DNA of 64,000 nucleotides from Parachaetomium inaequale (lineage: Eukaryota; Ascomycota; Sordariomycetes; Sordariales; Chaetomiaceae): contig MU854333.1 of assembly GCA_033296685.1 (NCBI GenBank), positions 62,001 to 126,000 of the forward strand, read 5' to 3'. Below, in pieces: positions 33,027 through 42,380 of this stretch. The translations under genes were made by a program, and so were the position numbers. Position 1 is the first letter of the stretch. Each line of letters starts with the position of its first letter. Under the pieces are notes generated by a model that was given only the letters and a program-made list of their open reading frames with translations, was not told where the DNA came from and ran no database searches.

Positions 33027-33911
33027 ATGAAGCCCGCGCAGCACACGCCCTCGGCGTCCGACGCCTCGCAGCCGCCCGTCCCCATCTCCATCACCATCTG
33101 CGGCGACGGCGGCTGCGGCAAATCCTCCATCACACTGCGCCTCGTGCGCAGCCAGTGGACGAGCGAGTACGACCCGACCATCGAGGACAGCTACAGCGTG
33201 ACGCGCCGCCTCGACGGCGTCGTCTACCACCTCGGGCTGACCGACACGGCCGGGCAGGAAGAGTACCGCGGCATGTGGGCGTCGTCCAACCTCGGCGCCG
33301 ACGCTTTTCTGCTCGTCTACGACATCACCTCGCGCGACTCGCTCGACGCCCTCAACTACTTCAACGAGCTGATCGACATGGAGGCCGAGACGCGCCTGGA
33401 CAACGCGGCGCGCGCGCGCAGGGCGGGGCTGACCAACCTGCACATGGCATCCTCCTCCTCCCCCGGCAGCAGCGTACCCGACGCGCTCCGCGGCGGCAGC
33501 GGGCAGACGATCGCGCCCGTCAAGATCGTCGCGGGCAACAAGTGCGACCTGCAGGAGAGCCGGCGCGTGCCGGCCGCCGTCGGGCTCGACTGGGCGCGCA
33601 AGCGCGGGTGCGGCTTCATGGAGACGAGCGCGCGGCTCGAGGTCAACATCGAGGAGACGTTTGCGCTGATCGTGCGGCGTGTCGTCGAGGCGCGCAAGCT
33701 GGCCGAGATGGGCGTGACCGACGCCGAGCTGGCCGCGAATAGCCGGGGCATGACCAAGCCGCTGACGCCGCTGCCGCCCGGGGATGACGCGGATGAGAAG
33801 GCTGCTGGTGGTGCTGGTGAAAGGGGGCCTGGGGTGCGGGGGCCGAATATCAATGGGGATCGGGTCGGGAAGGGGGACGCGGGTTTTTGGAAGAAGCTGC
33901 GGTGCTGGTAG
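33027..33911 (+). CDS. Divergent Ras-family small GTPase
   Basis: This intronless gene encodes 294 aa. All nucleotide-binding motifs are present: G1 GDGGCGKSS (26-34), the effector YDPTIEDSY (48-56, identical to classical Ras), G3 DTAGQEEY (73-80, with the catalytic Gln), G4 NKCD (171-174) and G5 ETSA. Two features are unusual. A 40-residue insert (about 120-162; Ala/Arg then Ser-rich) sits between strand 4 and the NKCD motif. The C-terminus ends KKLRCW with no CaaX box, so normal farnesylation is not predicted. The in-frame ATG at 32847 is judged to be leader because Ras homology starts after 33027 and that ATG context is A-rich. It is transcribed convergently with the AMMECR1 gene. Confidence 0.9.
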   Translation: MKPAQHTPSASDASQPPVPISITICGDGGCGKSSITLRLVRSQWTSEYDPTIEDSYSVTRRLDGVVYHLGLTDTAGQEEYRGMWASSNLGADAFLLVYDITSRDSLDALNYFNELIDMEAETRLDNAARARRAGLTNLHMASSSSPGSSVPDALRGGSGQTIAPVKIVAGNKCDLQESRRVPAAVGLDWARKRGCGFMETSARLEVNIEETFALIVRRVVEARKLAEMGVTDAELAANSRGMTKPLTPLPPGDDADEKAAGGAGERGPGVRGPNINGDRVGKGDAGFWKKLRCW

Positions 33912-34747
33912 GACCGGGTGCGCCGTGGGCTTGGGGGTGCCAACAGAGGTCGGGAGCGGGTCGGGGTTGTGAAGGAAAATATCAGGGTTGTGAGGGATGT
34001 CACGATAGTGGAGGAGCTCAGGACTGGGAAGGCTGTTTGACGGTTCAGCAGGGAGTTGGGAACATGCTTTTGGGACGGGGCTGGGAGCGCGCGAGATACC
34101 ACGGTTGGCTGGGTTCTGGTTGCGGGATGGACTCCGTGATCTGTTTTTCTCCTTGGTTGGAATTGTCGGGTCAGTGTAGCGATACCTCTTGGCGTTGTTG
34201 GACTTGTTGGCAAAGCGAAGCGGCTTCCCTTGTGCTGAGTTAAAGCGAGGGGTTGTTTTGATACTTGTATTGATCGTGTTGCACCGGGATTTTCTAAAAT
34301 AAGGCTGTCGCCGGGTATTATGCGAAAAGACCTTGAACCTGACTCTACCACTGTATTCTGGCACCTCTGAAGCATAGGAATGAGTCGAAACAGATTATCC
34401 CATGAAACCAAAATGTGCCCTGAGATCCTTCCTGTGGGAATTTGTTAGTCTTCAGCATACGTAGGCCCTCAGTAATGATGTATGGACACAAGGCCAGCCC
34501 TTTGCCTTTAACCATCCTCCAGAACCCGACCAACCGTTTACCCGAGTCCAGCCCAACACCTACCCTTTAACCCTTTGTTATGTCCCAATACTCCTCAAAA
34601 CCCAGACCCCACGCGCCCTGTATTACCTTGACCCGCCGCCATCCCTTCTTACTCCTCGCATGCTTCCGCCATCCCCTAACCCCCCGAACTCCTTCTCCCC
34701 TCTAGCCCCTGAACTCCCCCCCCTACCAGGAAACAACCCCCAACGCC
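33912..34747. other. Convergent intergenic region
   Basis: 3' flanks of the Ras-like and AMMECR1 genes. Nothing else recognisable. Confidence 0.5.
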
Positions 34748-35596
34748 TCACTTCCCCCCCTCCACCCACTCCCGCCACCTCTTAAAGTCGGCATACCCAA
34801 CCCTCTCCTTCTTCCCCTGATACCTCACCACATCCAGCCCCACCTCCCCCCACCTCTCCTTCCTGCCCACCCACCCCGCCTTCCGCATCAAACTCACCAG
34901 CGTCTCCTCCTTAGTCCACCCCTGCTCGACCGCCACATCCGGCAGGTACGTGGCACCATACCGCCTCCCATGATAATGGAACGCGATGCGCAGGCCGTGC
35001 GTGCCCAAATCCCAGTCCAGCGCGTCGGCCGCGTCCTCGAAATCCGTCAGCAGCGTGACGGCCACCTCGAGCGAGGGCAGCTCGCGCGCTGTGATCGGGG
35101 GGAAGCGCGTGTCTTGCAGGGCGGAGATGAGCGCGTACGAGGAGAGGCCCGCGTCGAGGGGCTGCGCTTCGAAGGTGCCGATGCAGCCGCGCAGGGAGGG
35201 GTGGCTGTCGTGGGGGGAGAGGGTGTTCCAGGTTACGAAGAGGGGGGATTCGGTCAGGGTGGCTTCGTCTTCTTCTTCTGAGGAGTCGTCGTCGTCCTCC
35301 TCTTCGGTCGAGGTTGCTGGGGTGTCTGGGCCGAGGGAGAGGGTGCTGTTGGAGGCGGAGGAGGCGGCGCTTGAGGAGGACGAGTCCTCGGTGATGCGGC
35401 GCAGGGCGGGCAGGCGCTTGGCGGGTTTGCTGCTGCTGCTGCTGCTGCTGCTGCTGGCTGTGGTGGTATCGGCTTCGGTGGGGCGGACGTATTGGGCCCA
35501 CGACTTGTGCACCTCGGCCAGGGTCATGGGTTTGCGGTCCTCGAGGTGGGCGGCGAGGGCCTCGAAGCAGTACAGGCAGTGCTCGACGGAGGCCAT
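34748..35596 (-). CDS. AMMECR1-domain protein
   Basis: This intronless gene encodes 282 aa. The AMMECR1 signature LRGCIGTF lies at residues 135-142, followed by LSSYALISALQDTRFPPITARELPSLEVAVTLLTDFE and the C-terminal GLDVVRYQGKKERVGYADFKRWREWVEGG. The N-terminal third carries a poly-Ser run encoded by a pure CTG/CAG-type repeat (near 35430) and an acidic stretch, both inserted inside the conserved domain before PLFVTW. The family is universal in eukaryotes and archaea; its biochemical role remains unclear. The start at 35596 was preferred over 35803 because conservation begins at MASVEHCLYCFEAL. Confidence 0.9.
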   Translation of the reverse strand: MASVEHCLYCFEALAAHLEDRKPMTLAEVHKSWAQYVRPTEADTTTASSSSSSSSSKPAKRLPALRRITEDSSSSSAASSASNSTLSLGPDTPATSTEEEDDDDSSEEEDEATLTESPLFVTWNTLSPHDSHPSLRGCIGTFEAQPLDAGLSSYALISALQDTRFPPITARELPSLEVAVTLLTDFEDAADALDWDLGTHGLRIAFHYHGRRYGATYLPDVAVEQGWTKEETLVSLMRKAGWVGRKERWGEVGLDVVRYQGKKERVGYADFKRWREWVEGGK

Positions 35597-37437
35597 GGTG
35601 ACGCGGGTTGGCTTGGTCGTGTCGCTTGGGGCGGGGGAGGGGCAGTAAGTGCACTTGTTCTTAGGGGGGAAGGGATGGGGGTGAGGAGACGGTAATTTTG
35701 GTCTCGGACGACCACGACGGTGGTCTGAAGCGACGCGACGCAAGCCAGCCCCGGAGATGTCGGGAAACGAAGGGACTGAAGCCGGGAGGGGCGTGAGGGG
35801 CAACTATGAAGGAGACGGGACTCCGGAAAAGGCCTGAGTGGGGCGGGCGGAGCTGGAGAAGGCCGTCTCGAGGCCGTCAAGGTGGTGCGGGGCAGTCGGC
35901 AGGGCTGCACGATAAGGCGTGCCAAGGCAGCGCTTTGCTATCGCCCCACTAAGGCCGGAGCTGAGCCCCACATAGCCGCAGAAAAGAGCCTTCTGGCCGC
36001 TCCGTGGTTGAAAGAGAAGAGAAAAAATGGAGCCTCGCGAATAATGGTCTGCGAGTGCGAAGCTCACCAACTACTAGTAACCCAGTGAAACCAAGGGCAT
36101 TTTCCTTTGTGTCAGACAGGGGCTGATGTGACCTGGCAATCTAACCATTTCAATAGTCTCCAGTTATCTTCCAACATGTGTTCTGAATAACTGCTTGTAT
36201 TCCTCTCTTGCTCCTTACATTGCATACCTAGGTACCTTCGAGGACTAACCCGTGTTGGAGAGGAGAAACCCACTGACAATGCCCAGCTCGATTTGATGGA
36301 CTCTTGCATCCTTGCAGCAGCCCTGGTTTGTCGAAATATGAATCTCGGAGAGAACTATTTTCTTCTTCCTTCTCTCATGGAAGCAAGAAGCAAAAGAAAA
36401 ACAGCCGAGGTTCCAGACCCAACCGGGTGTCTCTTAACACAAATGGTCCGACGGAGCCAGGTCCGGTTTAAGTTGAGTCGAAACTACGGTAACCTTGGCA
36501 GCCTGCACCAGCTGCTGCCAGCTGAATTCTCCCAGGCTTTAACCGCTCAACCGCCACCTGTTTCATCGCATCCTCCCCCGAAAACAAACACATGGGTCAG
36601 CCTGCTGCTCCCTCACCAGCACGCGTCATGTTTCGTGGAGAAAATCGGGCGTTCTGGGCACCAGGGTGCTGCGACACGGAAGAGCGGATTCTCTAACACC
36701 ATCGAGCCGGACTGGGGCGTTCCGGCCGCCTCCCTCCCCCGCGGCGCGGCTCTCTTCCATGCAACGGCGTGCGAGGGTGGCCACGCTGCCGGTTTCACCC
36801 CCCTGCCTCCAAAAGCTTCGGTCGCCTTGGCTTCGCCCATGGACCTCTCAAGACCCTTCGTCTCATGATTAAGCGCGTTTTAGCCTCCCCGTTTCCAAGG
36901 CCACCGTGGCATTGGATGACATGGAGGTGCAAGCTGAATGGCGACTGCGTAGCATCTGGCGCTACCTCGTGGGTTGGCGTGGTGAGGCTGCGTACGCTGG
37001 ACGTCTAGATACCGCGCCTCCGTCTCAGATGGGCATCGCTTCGTGAAGGCGCGGCTTCCCCTGCTTTGGCGCCATCAAGAAGCTGGGATTGTAAACGTCC
37101 TTGCCTTGGAAGCTCTTGTCAGGCGCTTCGGCAGAGTTGGCGAGACTGGGCAGGATCATCTCTCTTGGTACGCGTTCCTGAAACGCCAGCCGTCTATCTC
37201 TATCAGGCATTGCGGATCCTGATCGTCGAGTTGCCGCTGAGGATACAAGTACTTATGCCGCCTAGCTTGGCTCTTCTATCCCTTTTCCATGCCCCATTGC
37301 CACTCGCTCCCGACCACTTCATTTCTTTCCCATATTCCTCTTCACAGCCAGTCTACAGTTCTGCTCGTCGCCGGCCGACATTCGTTTCTTTTCGATATCT
37401 TCATTTCTTCGCAATACCCAAAACTTAATCCGCCAAC
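35597..37437. other. Intergenic, no gene supported
   Basis: This 1.8-kb region has no frame with family features. The last 150 bases are C/T-rich with TTCTTCGCAATACCC before the ATG at 37438 and look like the leader of the small secreted gene. Confidence 0.5.
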
Positions 37438-37679
37438 ATGCAGTTCACCGTCGCCACCGTTCTTGCCTTCGCCGCCATGGCCTTTGCCTACCCGGCAGTC
37501 GACAGCAACTGTTCGTTGTCACCGGCATCATCATGTTGAGATGGGCTCCGGCTAACGTGTGTCTCGCAGCCATCGTCGTCAAGCGCCAGAGCAACGTCGA
37601 GGCCCAGCTCCCGTCCATGTCGGACGGGACCGGGAACGTCATTCCGTTCGATGCCACGAAGGTCAAGGGGGGCAACTAA
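37438..37679 (+). CDS. Small secreted peptide precursor with Kex2 site
   Basis: Two exons, 37438-37510 and 37570-37679, give 60 aa; it is too short for most gene callers. Residues 1-17 (MQFTVATVLAFAAMAFA) form a signal peptide. A short pro-segment follows (YPAVDSNSIVV), then Lys-Arg at 29-30, a Kex2 cleavage site, and a 30-residue mature peptide that begins with Gln (possible pyroglutamate) and ends KVKGGN. The mature part has no cysteines, so it is not a hydrophobin or defensin. The 59-nt intron (donor GTTCGT, acceptor GTCTCGCAG) joins the signal peptide to the Kex2 site in frame, which argues that this is real. No family is recognised and the function is unknown. Confidence 0.7.
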
Positions 37680-38682
37680 GCGGCCGCCGTCACCACGCTA
37701 TCGGGAAACGAGGCGCCACGCTGCCAGTTCACTCGATGTTGTCTGCTACCCATTGGCGACACCGACACGTCAAATCATACGATAATTATGGGTGCCCATG
37801 CCCGTGCGCGGCAATGGCGTGCCAGGAGAGCAGAGGGTTTTCTTTAGACTGAAGCCAGCCTTGACGACAGAGGCAACATCAGGCCCGGGTGTGTGGTTCA
37901 TACATGTACAGGGCGGGGAAAGGGACGGGGACTTTCTGAGAGCGACGATTCATCAATATATTCTTTTTCGCGGCATGTGTCGTGGTGTTTCTTGGCCAAC
38001 ATCGTCTCCGGGGCATCTCACTGTCACTGCCGCCTTGTGAACGCGTGAAAGGCAGCTGGGAATAGTCCGAGTCTCTTGATTCTCTTACTTGCTTGGTGGG
38101 TGTAACCCTAACCCTCACTGTGTTGCTATGCATGCAACACACCTTCAAGTTCCATTTGTTTTCATACCATCTCCACTCAATCCATGCCCGATTTAATCCT
38201 CCCAACCTCCGCCTCGAGGTGTCCGTTTCCTTCCCCTCCCCACCACCGCACAGAGAGCCAAATGCGAACCTCGGAACTTGCGGGGGGACAGCAAACATGG
38301 CTGACAGCTGGCCGGGCTCAGCTCACGGCAAACCCCACCAACGTGCAGCGTGCCTCGACCAAAGCGGCATGGGGCGTCTCTCAGCGCCCACCTTTTGGGC
38401 GTTGGCACTGGGATGGTGAAGGGAGCTGAAGGATTGCGCAGCAGGTTGGGTGAGGCGCTGTTTTTAGCGCAGCGTTCCTCTCGCGGCGACATTTTAAATC
38501 AGACGAGTTCCCCGGATTCTTCTTTCGGGCATACCGCACTTGATGTGGTCCAGGCCGTTCCTTCAATCCCGCAGTGAAAGTCGCGTCGCGTGGGCGCGTT
38601 GACCGGACGGCGTAGGCGGCGTTTGGATGATTAGTTGGGCACCATCGCTTCACCCGCTGATAATCCGGCGCCATTCGGAAAC
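37680..38682. other. Intergenic
   Basis: Contains a short telomere-like TAACCCTAACCCT stretch near 38102-38115. No gene is seen. Confidence 0.55.
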
Positions 38683-39845
38683 ATGTCGTCGCTCGACCTC
38701 GACCAGGTGCTCTACGCGCGCGCAGGATGGCGCAAGGTGATATTGGTCCCGTTGTGGACGTTCCAGATTGCGGTGCTGCTGTGCCTGATGGGCATCTTTG
38801 CGTACCGCCTGGCCGAGACGTTCGAGCACTATGAGGAGCTCGACAAGATGGGCGAGGTGCCCATCGTCGAGGTTGTGTATGGCACCCGGTCCTACTGTTC
38901 CGGGGTTTATCTACTCACACAACCACAGCTGGGAAGCCACCAACGTCGGCTTCAACCTCATCGCGCTGGTCCTCAACATCGTCGAGATCGCCCGCAAGGC
39001 CACCGAGCGCCTGACGCCCTTCACCATGGTCTTCACCCACGTCCTCAAGCTCACCCTCGCCTTTGCCGTGCTGGCCCTCGACATCGTCGCCTACCTGCAG
39101 CGCATGGACGGGCACTACTCGACCATCGGCCTGTCTCTGGACTGCGGGTTACTGCAAGTCCCCCTCCTCTCACATTCCCCCCCCCCTGATTCTAACCTCC
39201 CCCCGCAGCGCGGCAAACCTAATAACATTCACCTACTCCCTCATCACCTACCGTAAGCAGCTAAAATACGAAGAGTACCGCCTCACCGCAAACACCAAGG
39301 CCCAAGTCTACGCCGGGGACGAGTCCCTCGAGCTCGGCTACCACCCCAAACATGGCCACCGCTCGGGCGGCATCACCACGACCCGAACCACCGAACTGCA
39401 CTACTCGGACAACAGCACATCATCCTACCCGTCCCAGCCCCAAACCCAACCTAGTACAGGCAGTAACCCCTCCCCCTCAGGCTCCGTCCTGAAAAAGGAA
39501 GTCGACCGCGCGATGGGCGCCGAGTTTGGGTGGAGCACGCCGCCGCCCCACCGCAGTCACCACAGTGACAGTAACCATAGCAGTGACGAGGCCGTCAACA
39601 GGTCGGGCAGCGTGGTGGTCGCCAGCGGGAAGGTGCCTGTGCACCATGGCGGGCTGGTGGTGGCGGCGCCGGTGGAGGGGGGGTTGCAGAGGCAGCAGAG
39701 TTGGGTTACGGAGCAGGGGGTTGTTGCCGAGGAGGATGGGGAGGGGGTGATGGGGAGGGGCGGGGAGGCTGGGGGTCATTATTCTGGGCAAGGGGGGAGT
39801 GGGAGTGGGGAGGAGGATGAGGAGGCGCTTTTGCCGGGGAAGTGA
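38683..39845 (+). CDS. Fungal four-TM membrane protein, function unknown
   Basis: Three exons, 38683-38876, 38929-39147 and 39209-39845, give 349 aa. Four hydrophobic segments lie in the first 160 residues: VILVPLWTFQIAVLLCLMGIF; VGFNLIALVLNIVEIA; VLKLTLAFAVLALDIVAYL; and GLSLDCGAANLITFTYSLITY. The rest is a cytosolic tail rich in Ser, His, Gly and acidic residues, of low complexity. The layout (short N-terminus, four TM, long tail) is MARVEL-like but I cannot assign that family. Intron 1 is only 52 nt; donor GTATGG is the one site that joins the two frames. Confidence 0.75.
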
Positions 39846-40133
39846 TTTCTGGTCTGGTCAGATTGATGGTAGGGTGGGAGTGGTGATGGGGTGTTTTCTG
39901 GATGGGATGGAGTTTGGGGCTTGTTTTGGGATTTGGTTCAGCGCTGGATATGGATGGTCATGTATGAATGGGTATGGGTATATAATATCAAAGGTAATGT
40001 CAAATCCCAACATCTACCACCCATCCCCAATCCATCCCTCACATTCATCGCTCTCTCCCTACAATCAACGCAGCACCTCTACCCCATTCCCCAAATGCGT
40101 CTCCCCACAACCACCCATCGGCTCCCCTCCCAC
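39846..40133. other. Convergent intergenic region
   Basis: Short 3' flanks of the four-TM and HNH genes; C/A-rich on the right. Nothing else. Confidence 0.5.
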
Positions 40134-41071
40134 TCACTTCGCCTTCCACCGCACCCGCCCAACCCTACCCAACAAAGTCAGCAATTTCTCTCCCCAAATC
40201 GGGCGCCACCGGAAACGACCTCACGCCTCCAACGCCCCAAAAAAAGGAAAGAAGAAAGAAAAAAATCAACATACCACCCCGCAAACCTTCTCACCTCCTC
40301 GGCCCCCAACAACCTCTCCACGGTAAAATACTCCCGCGCCAGCTCCTCATGCCCCCGGAAGCGGTGCACAAACCTATGGCAAGCCCCGCACAGCCACGCC
40401 ACGTTCTGCAATTCGTCCTCGCGATGCCAGCCCCTTTTCACGACCTTGTCGTGTACCATGCGCGGAATCAGGTGGTGGTATGTCAGGTTGATCCAGTCCC
40501 TTCCACAAATCTCGCACCCGGCCGCGTCGGCCTTTGTGGATTTTGGTGGGGGCGGGGGGGCTGTAGCGGTGGTGATGTATGCGGTGAGGACGGGCGCGAA
40601 GAATTCGGCGGGGGAGGGGAGGTTGGACGGGTCAAGGGGGGGTGCGGTGATGCCGTAGGTTGTGAGGGAGTCTGGGATGGAGGGGTCGAGGGTTTGCAGG
40701 AGTGGGGTGGTAAGTTCTGGGGTGAGGGGGAGGGGGTAGAGGGACTGGAGGGATGGGGTTTCGGAGGTGGAGGTCCAGGTGTGGTGGGTTAGGGATTGGA
40801 GGTCCACGGGGAGGGTGAGGAAGGTGGCGGTGGCGATGTAGGAGGTGAAGTCGGCGAGGTCGTCTGCGGAGGGGTCGGTGTCGGCGATGTTGGTGGTGTC
40901 GGGGCCGGTAGTGGGTGAGGGTGTGGTTTGGGAGGCCTTTTTGGAGCGCCGTTTGGGTTTGGGTTTGGGCTTGGAAAAGGGGGCGGCGATGCGCTCGATC
41001 AAAAAAGACGAGAGGATGTCGCGGAACTGTTCGTAGTTGGTGGCGTAATCTGAGGGGATCTCGTCCGACAT
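40134..41071 (-). CDS. HNH endonuclease-domain protein
   Basis: Two exons, 41071-40275 and 40164-40134, give 275 aa. Residues 186-236 form an HNH/zinc-type nuclease motif: CEIC (C186, C189), LTYHHLIPR (H199-H200, the catalytic-His region), ELQNVAWLCGACHRFVH (N223, C228, C231, H232, H236). The N-terminal 180 residues are basic and Thr/Ser/Pro-rich with no known domain. The terminal exon is just 31 nt; the donor GTATGT, branch CTGAC and acceptor GGGTAG are all near-consensus and give the ending VGRVRWKAK. Reading through instead gives an unconserved tail ending at 40178. The role (DNA repair, or a domesticated nuclease) is unknown. It shares a 298-bp divergent promoter with the dehalogenase gene. 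Confidence 0.82.
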
Positions 41072-41369
41072 GATGGATGGTGTGAATGGGCTGAGTCTGG
41101 TGTGAGATGGGTTAAAAATGAGACTAATGTTGTGAGATCTGTGTTGAAGATGAGATGGAGTGTTTATAAGTCGGCCTCACTCCTGGCCCGAACAGCGGCC
41201 CCAGCCCGGTCCCGTTCCCCGCTCTCGGCCCCGCCCGATTGGGCCCGGCGTCCCGCTCCGCCTCACACCGTTGTCCGTCAGCTCAGCGGGTCAAAATATC
41301 AACCCATGCAAGCCCGGGACTGACTCACTCGCCGCGCCAGCATCCACGCCGCCGACGACAACACCGGCC
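41072..41369. promoter_or_regulatory. Shared divergent promoter (HNH / dehalogenase)
   Basis: 298 bp separate the two start codons, transcribed apart. A TATAAG-like box lies near 41165. The pair could be co-regulated; this is inference from layout. Confidence 0.45.
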
Positions 41370-42215
41370 ATGGCCATCATCGCCTTTGACCTCTACGGCA
41401 CCCTGGTCTCGACCGCCTCGGTCGCCTACGAGCTCCAACAGTCCACCGGCAATGACCAGCAGGCCCTCGCCCTGACCAGCCTCTGGCGGCGCTACCAGCT
41501 CGAGTACACCTGGCGCCTCAACAGCATGGGTAAGCCGAACCACAACCCCCCCCTTTTTTCCCATCCCTCCCCCCCCTTCGCCGCCCCAGTCATTTACCCT
41601 TCCCCTTCCACCTTAACCCGACCAGGCACCTACAAACCCCTCGATGCCCTCACGCGCGCCTCCCTGCAGCACGCCGCCGCCGACCTCTCCATCCCCCTCT
41701 CCGACGGTGCCATCGACAGCGCCATGGCCACCTACACCAGCGCGCTGCAGGGCTTCATGGACGTGCCCGACGCGCTGCAGCTCATACAGGACGCACCCTC
41801 GTCGGCCCTGCCGGCGCCCGTCGACGCCTACGTTTTCTCCAACGGGACGCGCGCCATGATCGCCGCGGCGCTGGCCGGGTCGCAGTACCTGTCGCCGTAT
41901 GCCGATGTGTTCAAGGGGGTTGTGAGTGTTGATGATGAGGGGGTGCGGGCTTATAAGCCTGATAGGAGGGCGTATGAGCATCTGGTGGAGCAGGTGGGTA
42001 AAGAAGGGGAGGAGGTGTGGTTGGTAACGGCTAATCCGTTCGATGCGGTGGGTGCCGTGGCGGCGGGGCTGCGGGTGATTTGGGTTGATCGGGAGTGGAA
42101 GGGGTGGAATGATCGGGTGGGGGATGTTGTGGGGGGGTTGAAGCCGACGTTGGTGGTTCATAGTCTTGATATGGCGGTGAGGGAGGTTGTGAAGGCGATA
42201 TCGTTGGGTATGTAG
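41370..42215 (+). CDS. Haloacid dehalogenase type II (HAD superfamily)
   Basis: Two exons, 41370-41529 and 41626-42215, give 249 aa. HAD motif I is FDLYGTLV (D and T near residues 6-10). Motif II is VFSNGT, with the Ser-Asn-Gly characteristic of L-2-haloacid dehalogenases. Motif III is KPDRRAYEH, and motif IV is WLVTANPFDAVGAVAAGLRVIWVDR. The 96-nt intron is a multiple of three and lacks a stop, so an unspliced reading is also open; the splice signals (GTAAGC, ACCAG) and the fit of motifs favour removal. The substrate is unknown. Divergent to the HNH gene. Confidence 0.88.
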   Translation: MAIIAFDLYGTLVSTASVAYELQQSTGNDQQALALTSLWRRYQLEYTWRLNSMGKPNHNPPLFSHPSPPFAAPVIYPSPSTLTRPGTYKPLDALTRASLQHAAADLSIPLSDGAIDSAMATYTSALQGFMDVPDALQLIQDAPSSALPAPVDAYVFSNGTRAMIAAALAGSQYLSPYADVFKGVVSVDDEGVRAYKPDRRAYEHLVEQVGKEGEEVWLVTANPFDAVGAVAAGLRVIWVDREWKGWNDRVGDVVGGLKPTLVVHSLDMAVREVVKAISLGM

Positions 42216-42380
42216 GGATGTGGAATGTTCATTTCTTGGTTATGCATACTATAGTCGTTGAAGGTGACCGGGTATCCTGCCCGCTCAAAGCACATCCCAT
42301 CCCCCTAGCCGAGCCAGCTGTCAAACCAACAGGTAAACGCCATCGCCATGCTGAACCCCGATAACCCACCCCGCCACTCC

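Noticed and set aside
33908..34100. Hidden last exon giving the Ras protein a CaaX box
   Set aside because: No downstream AG was followed by two codons and a stop in the required phase.
32913..34411. Two long minus-strand frames (483 and 351 codons)
   Set aside because: Antisense to the Ras-like gene, whose motifs are unambiguous on the plus strand.
41530..41625. Unspliced reading of the dehalogenase intron
   Set aside because: It is open and in phase, but splice sites are good and the inserted residues are Pro/Ser filler between conserved helices.
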